Positions 1 through 8,529 of a stretch of DNA of 35,925 bases are shown one piece after another; positions within the stretch are counted from its first letter, which is position 1; the number at the start of each line of letters is the position of its first letter. Position numbers and translations under genes: made by a program. The notes beneath the pieces are model-generated. The model saw only the letters and a list, made by a program, of their open reading frames with translations. It made no database searches and had not been told where the DNA came from. Source of the stretch: Gemmatimonadota bacterium (GTDB lineage Bacteria > Gemmatimonadota > Gemmatimonadetes > Palauibacterales > Palauibacteraceae); contig CP070670.1 of assembly GCA_020351855.1 (NCBI GenBank), positions 604,928 through 640,852 of the forward strand, read 5' to 3'.

Positions 1-1
1 G

Positions 2-241
2 CGGACGAAGCGGGATCTGGGACGCCTGACGCTGCCGGTGCTCGCGGTCCACGGCGGAGCGGACCCCCTGAACGCGCCACGGGGAAGCCGCGAGGTCATC
101 CGGCGAGCGTCCTCTTCCGACAGAACGCTTCGAATCTACGAGGGTGCCCGCCACGAGCCGCACAACGACTTCGGATGGGAAGCGGTCGTGGCCAACGTCG
201 TGGCCTGGATCGAGGCCCGCTGCCTCGGGACCGGACGGTAG
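2..241 (+). CDS. Alpha/beta hydrolase, C-terminal fragment
   Basis: Only the last 79 codons lie in the window; the reading frame is open from the left edge, so the true start is outside. The fragment reads LPVLAVHGGADPL, then about 30 residues later YEGARHEPHND. These match the acid and histidine parts of the catalytic triad in serine aminopeptidase S33 / monoglyceride-lipase type hydrolases (Asp in HGGADPL, His in ARHEPHND). The nucleophile serine elbow is not visible. A cytoplasmic lipase or esterase role is plausible but the substrate cannot be read. The gene converges on the acyl-CoA dehydrogenase 28 bases away, and a lipase next to a fatty-acid oxidation enzyme fits, though this is only context. 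Confidence 0.75.
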   Translation, partial: RTKRDLGRLTLPVLAVHGGADPLNAPRGSREVIRRASSSDRTLRIYEGARHEPHNDFGWEAVVANVVAWIEARCLGTGR

Positions 242-269
242 AGGCTTCGGTCCGCCCCGGTTGGCCCCG

Positions 270-2213
270 CTACCCGACGTCGGCCGTCGTAGCGCCGATC
301 TCGCTCTCGAGCCGCTCCTCCGGCCCGGGTGTCTCCGCGGGCTGCCAGCTTTCCGCGGTGCTGCCCCTCCTGGCCAGCTCCTGCAGCTCGACGACCCCTT
401 CTTCGAGCCACCGGTGTTGGCCGTCCAGGACCTCGCGGGCGGTCCGGTAGAGTCGCGCATCCTCGTTCGACGAAATGTCCCGGAACAGGTTGCGCACCCG
501 GCGCCGCGACAGCCGGCAGAACAGGTCGGCCACCTTGCGGGCCTGAAGCGCGGCCGGGTCGCCGCGCCTCGCAAGCATCTGCGCCTTCGCCACGACGGCG
601 GTCATGGCGAACAGCTCAGCGCCGATGTCCACCCCCCGGAAGAGCAGCGCCTGCTTGCGCTGCAGTCGCGCCCCGTACCGCAGCATCTTGTGGAAGAGCG
701 TGCGGGCCAGCTTTCGCGATGATCGCTGCACGAAGCGGACATGCGTGGCGAGCTCGCCGAACTCGCTGTAGCGGGGCCACCAGCCCCAGCCCAGCCAGCG
801 GGAAGGGTACCAGACCGCGTAGGTGAGCAGGACCCGCGGCAGCCGGGCCAGCTTGGCTCCGAGGGAGAGGTCGCCCTCGACGAGCTCGCCCGCCAGCTGC
901 AGGTGCCAGTCGACGGCCTCCCGGGCGATGAATAGGCGCATGATCTCGCTCGAGCCCTCGAAGATCCGGTTGATACGGAAGTCACGAAGCATCCGCTCGA
1001 GCCCGACGGGGTCCTCGCCGCGATCCGCCAGCGAGTCGGCGCGCTCGTAGCCCCGTCCGCCCCTCACCTGGACGGCCTGGTCCACCATGAGCCATCCGAT
1101 CTCGGTATTGAACAGCTTGGCGATCGCCGCTTCGAGCCGTATGTCGTAGCCTTCTCGATCGGCCAGGAGAGCCGAGATCTCCGAGACCGCGTCCATGCCG
1201 AAGGTGTTGGCGGTGATCTCGGCGATCATCTGTGCCACCGCCTCGTGCTTGCCGACCGGCTGCCCCCACTGGACGCGCTCGGATGCCCATTCCCGGACGA
1301 TCCTGACCGCCGCCTTGCCACTTCCGACCGCCACCGCCGGGATGGCGAGACGACCCGTGTTGAGCGTGACGAGCGCGATCTTCAGGCCGCGCCCCTCCTG
1401 GCCCAGCAGGTTCTCGCGCGGGACGCGAACGTTCCGGAAGCGGATGATGCCGTTCTCGATCCCGCCCAGGCCCATGAAGTGGAGTCGCTGTACGACCTCG
1501 ACGCCCGGCCAGTCCATCTCGACGATGAAGGCCGAGATCTTGCCGCTGTCCGTATGGCGGGCCATCACCACGATGATCTCCGCCACCGTGCCGTTGGTGC
1601 ACCACAGCTTCTCGCCGTTGAGGATGAAGTCCCCGCTCTCCGTGCGCTCAGCGGACGTGTGGAGTCGGGCGGGGTCGGATCCGACATCATCCTCCGTGAG
1701 CGCAAAGGCCGAGATCGCCCCGGCCGCGAAGCGGGGGAGGTATCGCTGCTTCTGTTCCTCCGTGCCGAACAGCTTCAGGGGTTGCGGGACCCCGATCGAC
1801 TGGTGGGCGGAGAGGAGCGCGATGAGGCTGCCATCGACCGTGCCCAGGACCTCCATGATCTTGCTGTATTCCGCCTGGTTGAAGTCGTGACCGCCGTACT
1901 CCCGCGGGATCTTCAGGCCGACGGCGCCCATCCGGCGGAGGCGGTCCACCACGTACGGCGGGATCTTGCGCTCCCGGTCGATCTGCTCCGAGTCGACCTC
2001 GGTGCGCAGGAACTCGCGCAGCTCCTCGATCCAGGCACGCGCCGGCTCCCGGATGTGCTCCTCCGGATCCGGGTAAGGGTGGACCAGTCCGAGCCGCAGG
2101 TCGCCGAGGAAGAGATCCCTCACGAACGTGTGATCGCCCCATTCCTGCTGGCGTGCGCTCTCCGCGAGCTGCCGCGCCTCTGCCTCTGTCGCGTGGGTTC
2201 TGTTATCGCTCAT
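270..2213 (-). CDS. Acyl-CoA dehydrogenase, long VLCAD/ACAD9-like form
   Basis: FAD-dependent enzyme that would carry out the first alpha,beta-dehydrogenation step of fatty-acid beta-oxidation. The 647-residue protein has the usual order: N-terminal helical domain (about 55-165), central beta domain with [11 protein letters not shown] (170-180) and the LWCTNG flavin-site region (203-208), then the C-terminal helical domain with QVRGGRGYE (382-390). The catalytic-base motif is [11 protein letters not shown], placing the glutamate near residue 419. At over 600 residues it is much longer than the usual 380-residue form. The extra 200 or so residues after the catalytic domain resemble the C-terminal extension of VLCAD and ACAD9, which mediates membrane association in those proteins. 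The start at ATG 2213 is the first in the frame and gives a sensible N-terminus. Acyl chain-length preference cannot be read from the sequence. Confidence 0.9.
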   Translation of the reverse strand: MSDNRTHATEAEARQLAESARQQEWGDHTFVRDLFLGDLRLGLVHPYPDPEEHIREPARAWIEELREFLRTEVDSEQIDRERKIPPYVVDRLRRMGAVGLKIPREYGGHDFNQAEYSKIMEVLGTVDGSLIALLSAHQSIGVPQPLKLFGTEEQKQRYLPRFAAGAISAFALTEDDVGSDPARLHTSAERTESGDFILNGEKLWCTNGTVAEIIVVMARHTDSGKISAFIVEMDWPGVEVVQRLHFMGLGGIENGIIRFRNVRVPRENLLGQEGRGLKIALVTLNTGRLAIPAVAVGSGKAAVRIVREWASERVQWGQPVGKHEAVAQMIAEITANTFGMDAVSEISALLADREGYDIRLEAAIAKLFNTEIGWLMVDQAVQVRGGRGYERADSLADRGEDPVGLERMLRDFRINRIFEGSSEIMRLFIAREAVDWHLQLAGELVEGDLSLGAKLARLPRVLLTYAVWYPSRWLGWGWWPRYSEFGELATHVRFVQRSSRKLARTLFHKMLRYGARLQRKQALLFRGVDIGAELFAMTAVVAKAQMLARRGDPAALQARKVADLFCRLSRRRVRNLFRDISSNEDARLYRTAREVLDGQHRWLEEGVVELQELARRGSTAESWQPAETPGPEERLESEIGATTADVG

Positions 2214-2362
2214 CGTTCGATCTACCGATCCAGAAAGCTCATCCCGTTTGAATCTTCAGCTTCGATCAAGTTAACGGAGCCCAGGCCTTCACACACGCAT
2301 CCGGCACGCCGAAATCCTTCCCGCCCGCGGCGGACCACGGCAAGTACACTCGGGCCATCCGG

Positions 2363-2392
2363 TTGGACCGCGGTCGGCGGCCGACCTACCTT
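2363..2392 (+). promoter_or_regulatory. Possible promoter for egtD
   Basis: TTGGAC (2363-2368) and TACCTT (2387-2392) are separated by 18 bases and lie about 40 bases upstream of the egtD start. The same TACCTT hexamer with a similar 18-base spacing lies upstream of the helicase gene at 12,612-12,641. The matches to the sigma-70 consensus are only partial, so this rests mainly on position and on the shared hexamer. Confidence 0.35.
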
Positions 2393-2430
2393 TCGCCTCG
2401 GCCATCCGGCGGCACGCGAGGGAGAGCGGC

Positions 2431-3429
2431 ATGCACAGACGGAGCACAGGGACGGCCGGCGAGCGGGTCGTCGTGCGGGATGTCCTCGGCCGCCGCGACC
2501 GCCGTGCCGAGCTGGCGCAGGACGTCCACGGTGGCCTGTCGGGCAGGGTCAGGCAGATCCCGCCGAAGTACTTCTACGATGCGCGGGGATCGGAGCTGTT
2601 CGAGCGGATCACCGGGCTTCCCGAGTACTACCTCACCCGCGCCGAGACCGAGATTCTGCAAGATCATGCCCTCGATCTCGTGGCGGAGATCGGAGCCCAC
2701 GTGCTGGTGGAGTACGGCTCGGGAAGCTCCGTGAAGACCCGCCTGCTGCTCGACGCGATGGAGGCCCGGGGAAGCCTGGAGCAGTACGTGCCGGTCGACG
2801 TCAGCGAAGAGGCGGTGCACGCCGCCGCGGACATCCTGGCGGCCGAGTATCCCGGGCTCCAGGTCGTGATCGTCGTGGCCGACTTCGACATGCCGCTGGA
2901 TCTGTCGTTTGCCGGGCGCCCTCGTCTCATCGCGTTCCTGGGCTCGACGATCGGGAACTTCGAGCCGCAGGCGGCCCGGCGGTTCGTCGAGTGCGTCGCG
3001 GAGGAGCTCGAGCCGGGCGACGGCTTTCTCGTCGGCTTCGACCTCGTGAAGGACCGCCGGGAGCTCGAAGCGGCCTACAACGATGCGGCGGGCGTCACGG
3101 CCGAGTTCAACCTGAACCTGCTCGCGGTGCTGAACCGGGAGCTCGGTGCCGACTTCGACCTCGGCGCCTTCAGGCACCGGGCCACCTACGATGAGGAGGG
3201 AGCGCGCATCGAGATGCGGCTCGTCTCCGAGCGAGACCAGGAGGTCCGGATCGGGGCGCTCGGGCTCGCCGTCCACTTCGAGGCCGGGGAAGCCCTTCTC
3301 ACGGAGTTCAGCCACAAGTATACGCACGGGTCAGCGCTCGCTCTCCTGCAGGCGGGCGGGCTGCATCTGCGTCGCTGGGAGACGGACCGCGAGGGCCGCT
3401 TCGCGCTCGCCCTGGCGGGGCTGGGCTGA
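2431..3429 (+). CDS. egtD: L-histidine N-alpha-methyltransferase (EgtD family)
   Basis: SAM-dependent enzyme of the Methyltransf_33 family that converts histidine to hercynine (N-alpha-trimethylhistidine), the first step of ergothioneine synthesis. The 332-residue protein shows PPKYFYDARGSELF (44-57), the SAM-binding loop EYGSGSSVKTRLLLDA (94-109), VPVDVS (120-125), FLGSTIGNF (169-177), DLVKD (204-208), AAYNDAAGVTA (214-224) and TEFSHKY (291-297). Residues equivalent to the histidine-binding Asn, Tyr, Glu and Ser of mycobacterial EgtD appear present (about N176, Y216, E292, S294), which supports true histidine methylation. A GGGAGAGC Shine-Dalgarno-like stretch precedes the ATG. The sulfoxide synthase partner EgtB is not in the window. 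A DUF72 gene follows after 19 bases. Confidence 0.9.
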   Translation: MHRRSTGTAGERVVVRDVLGRRDRRAELAQDVHGGLSGRVRQIPPKYFYDARGSELFERITGLPEYYLTRAETEILQDHALDLVAEIGAHVLVEYGSGSSVKTRLLLDAMEARGSLEQYVPVDVSEEAVHAAADILAAEYPGLQVVIVVADFDMPLDLSFAGRPRLIAFLGSTIGNFEPQAARRFVECVAEELEPGDGFLVGFDLVKDRRELEAAYNDAAGVTAEFNLNLLAVLNRELGADFDLGAFRHRATYDEEGARIEMRLVSERDQEVRIGALGLAVHFEAGEALLTEFSHKYTHGSALALLQAGGLHLRRWETDREGRFALALAGLG

Positions 3430-3448
3430 GCGAAGGACAGGGGCGACG

Positions 3449-4153
3449 GTGCGCCTGTCGGCGGGAACGAGCGGGTTCAGCTACAAGGAGTGGAAGGGGA
3501 GCTTCTATCCCGAGGCGCTGCCGGCGGCGGAGATGCTGCGCTTCTACTCGGAGCGGCTGCCGGCCGTGGAGATCAACAACACCTTCTATCGCATGCCGCG
3601 CGCCTCGGTCCTCGAGTCGTGGGCTGACCAGGTCGGGTCGCGGTTCCGGTTCGTGCTCAAGGCGTCGCGTCGCATCACCCACTTCAAGCGCCTGAACGAC
3701 GTGGCGGAGGAGACGGACTACCTCTTCTCGACGGCGGCCGCCCTGGGGGACCGCCTGGGCGCCATCCTGTTCCAGCTGCCGCCCACCATGAAGAAGGACA
3801 TCGACCGCCTGTCGGGTTTCCTGCCCCTCGTCCCGACGGGGTTTCGGGCGGCGCTCGAGTTCCGGCACGGCTCCTGGCTCGACGAAGACGTCTATGCCCT
3901 CCTGGCCCGGCACGACGCCGCGCTCTGCGTGGCGGAGACGGACGAGGAGGCAGCGCCCCACCGCATCGCCACGGCAAGCTGGGGCTACGTGAGACTGCGC
4001 CGGGCCGAGTACGATGAGGAGCGGCTCCGCCAGTGGGCCGAGCGGATCGGCGCCCAGCCCTGGGACGAGGCCTTCGTCTTCTTCAAGCACGAGGATGCCG
4101 GGACCGGTCCGATGCTGGCCGGCCGGTTGCTGGAGCTGGCCTCGCGGGGCTGA
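3449..4153 (+). CDS. DUF72 (YecE-like) protein
   Basis: Member of the DUF72 family, which adopts a TIM-barrel-like fold and has no firmly established biochemical role. The 234-residue protein opens with LSAGTSGFSYKEWKGSFYP, the family hallmark, followed by VEINNTFYRMP, FVLKASRRITH, LFQLPPTMK, ALEFRHGSWL, YVRLRR and AFVFFKHED, all typical blocks in the right order. The frame is open far upstream into egtD, but homology begins at the GTG at 3449, which has AGGGG a few bases before it. It starts 19 bases after the egtD stop and is probably co-transcribed with it. Length is normal for the family. Confidence 0.88.
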   Translation: MRLSAGTSGFSYKEWKGSFYPEALPAAEMLRFYSERLPAVEINNTFYRMPRASVLESWADQVGSRFRFVLKASRRITHFKRLNDVAEETDYLFSTAAALGDRLGAILFQLPPTMKKDIDRLSGFLPLVPTGFRAALEFRHGSWLDEDVYALLARHDAALCVAETDEEAAPHRIATASWGYVRLRRAEYDEERLRQWAERIGAQPWDEAFVFFKHEDAGTGPMLAGRLLELASRG

Positions 4154-4174
4154 GGCGCCGAACTATGGGCGCCG

Positions 4175-5566
4175 CTACAGCGCCTTCACCTCGTGGATCA
4201 CGTCGGCGATCGACTTCTCCGCCGACCCGAACAGCATGCGCGTGTTCGGCAGGAAGAAGAGCTGGTTCTGAATGCCGGCAAACCCCGGGTTGAGGCTGCG
4301 CTTCAGCACCACGCAGTGGCGCGCCTTGTCCACCTCGACGATCGGCATCCCGGCGATGTCGCTGTTCGGGTCGTCCCGCGCCGCCGGGTTCACGACGTCG
4401 TTGGCCCCCACGACCACCGCGACGTCGACGTTGGCGATGTCCGGGTTGACGTCCTCGATCTCGTACAGCTGCGTGTACGGGACGTTGGCCTCGGCGAGGA
4501 GCACGTTCATGTGCCCCGGCATGCGTCCGGCCACGGGGTGAATGGCGTACTTGACGTCCACGCCCCGTGCCTCGAGCAGATCGGCCAGCTCGCGGAGCCG
4601 GTGCTGGGCCTGGGCGACGGCGAGGCCGTATCCCGGCACGAACACGACGGACCGCGCGTAGGCCAGCATCATCGCGCAGTCCTCCGCATCGACCGGATTG
4701 GCGACTTGCTCTCCCGCCGCTGCGGCTGCTGCCCCGGTGGCCGCGCCCGCCCCGAAGGCCCCGAACAGCACGTTGGCCAGCGAGCGGTTCATCGCCCGGC
4801 ACATGATGTTCGTGAGGATGAGTCCCGATGCCCCCACCAGGGCGCCGCTGATGATCAGCGCGTTGTTGGAGAGCACGAAGCCGGCCGCCGAAGCCGCAAG
4901 GCCGGAGTAGGAGTTAAGCAGCGCGACCACGACCGGCATGTCGGCCCCGCCGATCGGGATGACCACGAGGACGCCGAGCACGAGCGCGAGCCCCGCGAGG
5001 ACCAGGTAGATGTTCGGCTCCACCGGCGAGAGGATCAGGAAGACCGCGATCGCCACGGCGGCCGCCGCGAGGATGAAGTTGAACGTCTTCTGAAGCGGAT
5101 AGGTGGCTGCGGCCTCCGCCACCCCCTGCAGCTTCGCAAAGGCGACGAAGCTGCCGGAGAGCGTCACGCCACCGATCAGCGTTCCGGCCATGATCGAGAT
5201 GCCGAGGTCGGCCGTGAGCGGCTGCGCGCCCCCCATGTGGCGGACGTACTCGGCCGCCGCCACGAGGCCCGAGGCGCCGCCGCCGAAGCCGTTGAACACG
5301 GCGACCATCTGGGGCATCGCGGTCATCTTGACGCTGCGGGCCATGATGGCGCCGATCAGCGATCCCGTGATCAGGCCGATGACGATCCAGCTGAAGTCGA
5401 TGATCTGGCGGTCGAGCAGGGTGGCGATGACGGCGAGCAGCATGCCGAACGCCGCGATCCTGTTTCCGCGCCGGGCGGTCTCGGGTGAGCTGAGCTGCTT
5501 CAGGCCGAGGATGAAGAGAACGGCCGCCAGCAGGTAGGCCAGCCAGATGTAGAGATCGAAGTTCAC
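4175..5566 (-). CDS. pntB: NAD(P) transhydrogenase subunit beta
   Basis: Beta subunit of the proton-translocating nicotinamide nucleotide transhydrogenase of the inner membrane, which uses proton re-entry to drive hydride transfer from NADH to NADP+. The 463-residue protein begins with a multi-spanning region (about residues 1-280). The NADP(H)-binding dIII domain follows, with GYGLAVAQAQ, HPVAGRMPGHMNVLLAEA, GANDVVNPAARDD and KRSLNPGFAGI near the end, all diagnostic. The GTG start at 5566 overlaps the stop of pntAB (GTGA), so the two are translationally coupled. It converges on the DUF72 gene with 21 bases between stops. Length is normal. Confidence 0.96.
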   Translation of the reverse strand: MNFDLYIWLAYLLAAVLFILGLKQLSSPETARRGNRIAAFGMLLAVIATLLDRQIIDFSWIVIGLITGSLIGAIMARSVKMTAMPQMVAVFNGFGGGASGLVAAAEYVRHMGGAQPLTADLGISIMAGTLIGGVTLSGSFVAFAKLQGVAEAAATYPLQKTFNFILAAAAVAIAVFLILSPVEPNIYLVLAGLALVLGVLVVIPIGGADMPVVVALLNSYSGLAASAAGFVLSNNALIISGALVGASGLILTNIMCRAMNRSLANVLFGAFGAGAATGAAAAAAGEQVANPVDAEDCAMMLAYARSVVFVPGYGLAVAQAQHRLRELADLLEARGVDVKYAIHPVAGRMPGHMNVLLAEANVPYTQLYEIEDVNPDIANVDVAVVVGANDVVNPAARDDPNSDIAGMPIVEVDKARHCVVLKRSLNPGFAGIQNQLFFLPNTRMLFGSAEKSIADVIHEVKAL

Positions 5567-5865
5567 GACGCCCCCTCCCCTCCCCGATCGCGCCGGAACA
5601 TCTGAAGCATCCGGTCCGTGACCATGAAGCCGCCGATCACGTTGATCGTCGCGAGCACGACCGCGACGAAGCCGATGATCGTCAGCAGCTGCGAGCCGCC
5701 GGTTCCCGCGATGACCAGCGCCCCGACGATGGAGATCCCCGAAATGGCGTTGGCCCCCGACATCAGCGGGGTGTGCAATGTGGGCGGCACCTTGGTGATC
5801 ACCTCGAAACCGACGAACATGGCGAGGACGAACACGTAGATGCCGACGAGCAGCGTTCCGGTCAT
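5563..5865 (-). CDS. pntAB: NAD(P) transhydrogenase subunit alpha, part 2
   Basis: Small membrane subunit of the transhydrogenase, equivalent to the membrane segment at the C-terminus of the single-chain E. coli PntA. The 100 residues contain about three hydrophobic helices and the conserved FVGFEVITKVPPTLHTPLMS block followed by NAISG. Splitting the alpha subunit into a soluble NAD-binding protein and this membrane peptide is the Rhodospirillum rubrum-type arrangement. It lies between pntAA (64 bases upstream) and pntB (4-base overlap). The 3' end of the frame is charged (RRDRGG), as expected for a cytoplasmic tail. Confidence 0.95.
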   Translation of the reverse strand: MTGTLLVGIYVFVLAMFVGFEVITKVPPTLHTPLMSGANAISGISIVGALVIAGTGGSQLLTIIGFVAVVLATINVIGGFMVTDRMLQMFRRDRGGEGAS

Positions 5866-5929
5866 CCCTCGATCCCTTTCTCGACGCGAGCCCTGCCGCT
5901 CGCGAATCCCGGGCCCATGCGGATCGGAC

Positions 5930-7069
5930 TCACGTTCCGAACCGCACTTCGCCCGCGTGCGTCACGCAGATCGCTCCGGTGATCTCGTCCTCCAGGTCGA
6001 TCTGGACCCCCTCCTCCGAGATGAGGTGGTTGAGGAGCGCCTGCAGGTTGCGCGAATACATCTGGCTGGCGTGGACCGGCACCTGCGCCGGCAGGTTCGT
6101 GGCTCCATGGATAGTCACGCCGTGCCGCTCCACCGTCTCACCCGGCTCGGTGAGCTCACAGTTGCCCCCGGCCACCGCCGCCAGGTCGATGATCGCCGAG
6201 CCTTGCCGCATGCCCTGCACCATCTCCTTCGTGATGATCCGGGGCGCCGGCCTTCCCGGGACGAGCGCGGTCGTGATCACGACGTCCGACTTGGCCACGT
6301 GCTTGGCGAGCAGCTGGCGCTCCTTCTCCTGCTCGTCCTCGGAGAGCTCCTCGGCGTAACCGCCCTCCGTCTCCTCTCCGACCAGGCTACCGTGCTCCTC
6401 CTCGGGCTCGACGAACTTGGCGCCGAGGCTCTCCACCTGTTCCTTCACGGCGGGACGCACGTCGAACGCCTCGACCACGGCGCCCAGACGGTGGGCCGTC
6501 GCGATCGCCTGCAGTCCGGCCACCCCGGCGCCGATCACGAGGACGTGTGCGGGAGAGAGCGTCCCGGCCGCCGTGATGAGGAGAGGGAAGAGCTTGCCGA
6601 GCGTGTCCGCCCCGATGACGACGGCCTTGTAGCCGGCCACCGTGCTCATGGCGGAGAGCGCGTCCATGCGCTGTGCCCGCGTGATGCGCGGCATCAGCTC
6701 CATGGCCAGCGCCGTCACCTGGCGGCCGGCCAGACGCTCCAGCAGCTCGGGAGACTCGGTGGGGCTGAGGAAGGCGGCCAGCACGCCGCCGGAACGGATC
6801 ATGTCGACTTCGTGCGATCCGTCCTCCCGCTGGCGCGGCGGCTGAACCTTGACCCACACATCCGCATCCGCGAGGCCGTCCGCCGTCGAGACCTCGGCTC
6901 CGGCCTCCCGGTAGGTATCATCCGGAAAGGCCGCGGCAGCACCGGCTCCCTGCTCGACCCGCACCGCCACCTCGTCGGAGACGAGCCGGCGAACGGTGTC
7001 CGGAGTCAGCGCGACGCGGGTCTCGCCCGGAGCGCTCTCGCGCGGCACTGCGATCACGATCTTGGGCAT
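5930..7069 (-). CDS. pntAA: NAD(P) transhydrogenase subunit alpha, part 1
   Basis: Soluble NAD(H)-binding dI component of the transhydrogenase, related to alanine dehydrogenase. From the chosen start the protein is 379 residues, as expected for the split form. It begins MPKIVIAVPRESAPGETRVALTPDTV and carries the Rossmann motif VIGAGVAGLQAIATAHRLGA, then AFDVRPAVKEQVESLGAKF and VITTALVPGRPAPRIIT. The frame is open upstream to 7168, but that extension is not conserved-looking. ATG at 7078 or 7069 are the likely starts; 7069 is preferred because AGGA sits at a proper Shine-Dalgarno distance. It is the first gene of the pntAA-pntAB-pntB operon and is divergent from the lipoprotein gene. Confidence 0.95.
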   Translation of the reverse strand: MPKIVIAVPRESAPGETRVALTPDTVRRLVSDEVAVRVEQGAGAAAAFPDDTYREAGAEVSTADGLADADVWVKVQPPRQREDGSHEVDMIRSGGVLAAFLSPTESPELLERLAGRQVTALAMELMPRITRAQRMDALSAMSTVAGYKAVVIGADTLGKLFPLLITAAGTLSPAHVLVIGAGVAGLQAIATAHRLGAVVEAFDVRPAVKEQVESLGAKFVEPEEEHGSLVGEETEGGYAEELSEDEQEKERQLLAKHVAKSDVVITTALVPGRPAPRIITKEMVQGMRQGSAIIDLAAVAGGNCELTEPGETVERHGVTIHGATNLPAQVPVHASQMYSRNLQALLNHLISEEGVQIDLEDEITGAICVTHAGEVRFGT

Positions 7070-7157
7070 CGGTTTCATCCTGTCGGTCTTTTCGGCCGTG
7101 GCCTCGTTCGGGGGCGAAACACTGGCAGTCCGGAGAGGCTCCCGCAAGGGTCGACCG

Positions 7158-7179
7158 GTGCCGTGCACGGCGCCGGCAC
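7158..7179. repeat. Inverted repeat in the pntAA/lipoprotein divergent region
   Basis: GTGCCG at 7158-7163 is the reverse complement of CGGCAC at 7174-7179, and GCCGTGCACGGC (7160-7171) is a 12-bp palindrome inside it. It sits between two divergent genes, where an operator would be expected, but GC-rich DNA makes such palindromes fairly common. Confidence 0.3.
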
Positions 7180-7233
7180 AGGTGATAGCGTTATCGGGCT
7201 CGTGCGCTCACTCGAACAGGGGGAGACTGATCC

Positions 7234-7830
7234 ATGCGTCCCACCCGGAACGCGGGCCGGCTGGCCCCGGTGCTGCTGGTTCTCACGGCCTGCGATGCGG
7301 CGGTGCCGGCGTCCTACAAGCCGGCCGAGGAGCAGATCGCCGAGGCGGTTCTCGCCGCCCCCGAGTCCCTCCGCGACGACGCCGCGGTCCTTGGCTACAG
7401 CCGGGGCGGCGCGTTGGCAACGCTTCGCGAGGGCTCACCAGCGGGGGGCCTGATCTGTCTGGCGGACGATCCGCGGAGCCCGATCTTCCACGTCGCCTGC
7501 TACGACCGATCGCTGGAGCCCTACATGAGCCGGGGGCGCGAGCTCGCGGCAGAGGGGGCGGATCGTGGGGAATCGATACGGATCCGCCAGGAGGAGGCCC
7601 GGCAGGGGAAGCTCGCGATGCCGTCGCACCCGGCCGCGCTCTACAACCTCTCGGCGCCGGAGCCGCCGAGCGAGCCCGGCATGCCGCCGGCGGGCGCCTC
7701 CCGTCTCCATGTGGTCTATGTGCCGGGGGCCACGGCAGAGGAGCTCGGCCTGCCGGCCGCTCCCGCCGGGGACGTGCCGTGGCTCATGTACTCCGGCGAG
7801 CCGAACGCCCACGTGATGATCTTGCGGTGA
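7234..7830 (+). CDS. Uncharacterised lipoprotein
   Basis: 198 residues with a classic lipoprotein signal: basic N-terminus (RPTRNAGR), hydrophobic stretch and lipobox LTAC, so the mature protein would be lipid-anchored at Cys21. The mature part has no domain I can name. It resembles a recurring unnamed group of proteins with a LGYSRGGALATLREGS-like segment, LICLADDP, HVACYDRSLEPYMSRGREL, GKLAMPSHPAALY and a C-terminal AHVMIL. It probably has two internal cysteines (in LICLADDP and HVACYD). GGGGGAGA precedes the ATG. The stop overlaps the start of the next gene (GTGA), implying co-translation. No function is proposed. Confidence 0.75.
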   Translation: MRPTRNAGRLAPVLLVLTACDAAVPASYKPAEEQIAEAVLAAPESLRDDAAVLGYSRGGALATLREGSPAGGLICLADDPRSPIFHVACYDRSLEPYMSRGRELAAEGADRGESIRIRQEEARQGKLAMPSHPAALYNLSAPEPPSEPGMPPAGASRLHVVYVPGATAEELGLPAAPAGDVPWLMYSGEPNAHVMILR

Positions 7831-8525
7831 GCCACCTCACCCGCCACGAGGTGGGTGCCATGCTCCTGGCGGCGCTGCGGCAGGAGGGTCTGGGCACCCG
7901 TGACCTGTTCGAGGGCCGGCAGGAACCCCTCTCCTGGTTCTTCCGGGGCCTGGCCTTCGACCAGTCGGAGCTCGATATCATGGAATCGGGCGCGGTGGAG
8001 ACGTTGCACGCTCCGTCGGCGCTCGTCGAGCTGGTCGTGGACGAGTTCGCCCTCGCCTGCGCGATCCTCGGGCCGGAAGGGGTGGCCGGCTATCTCACGG
8101 CGCCGCCCGAGGTCTCCGACGCGCAGGGGGAGCCGCTGACGACGGATGACCTGGCGTTCGATCCAGGGGTGATGCTGGGCGTCCTCAACGTGGATGTGGC
8201 GCCTCCCGGCCTCTGGCTCGACGAGCGCCCGACCGATCCGGAGGCGAACGAGCGGCTGGCTGCTCGCCTCGCCCGGGCGGCGCAGGAGGTGGGTGGCGAT
8301 GCGGATGCGGTCGAGGTCCACATGGAGGGTGCACTCGATGCCGCGGCGGGGTGGAGCGATGCGGACGCGGCGAACGTCCGCCCGGTCGGGGTCTCCATCC
8401 ACTTCACCTACGAGATCCCCCTGGATGGGGCGGGCGAGCGCGAGCTCGTCCGGATCTTCGCCGCCGGGGCGCGTGCGGCGTCCTCCGCTCTCGAGGGCAT
8501 CCGAAGGGCCTTTCGCGAGGACTAG
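7827..8525 (+). CDS. Uncharacterised cytosolic protein
   Basis: I do not recognise the family. The GTG start at 7827 overlaps the stop of the lipoprotein gene by four bases; an ATG at 7860 is an alternative. The 232-residue product is acidic, has no signal peptide or membrane helix, and looks alpha/beta with Ala- and Glu-rich helices at the C-terminus (RIFAAGARAASSALEGIRRAFRED). The frame is open well upstream, but the coupled start is the best supported. A glycosyltransferase gene begins five bases after its stop, so the three genes probably form one transcript. Confidence 0.6.
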   Translation: MSHLTRHEVGAMLLAALRQEGLGTRDLFEGRQEPLSWFFRGLAFDQSELDIMESGAVETLHAPSALVELVVDEFALACAILGPEGVAGYLTAPPEVSDAQGEPLTTDDLAFDPGVMLGVLNVDVAPPGLWLDERPTDPEANERLAARLARAAQEVGGDADAVEVHMEGALDAAAGWSDADAANVRPVGVSIHFTYEIPLDGAGERELVRIFAAGARAASSALEGIRRAFRED

Positions 8526-8529
8526 TCCC

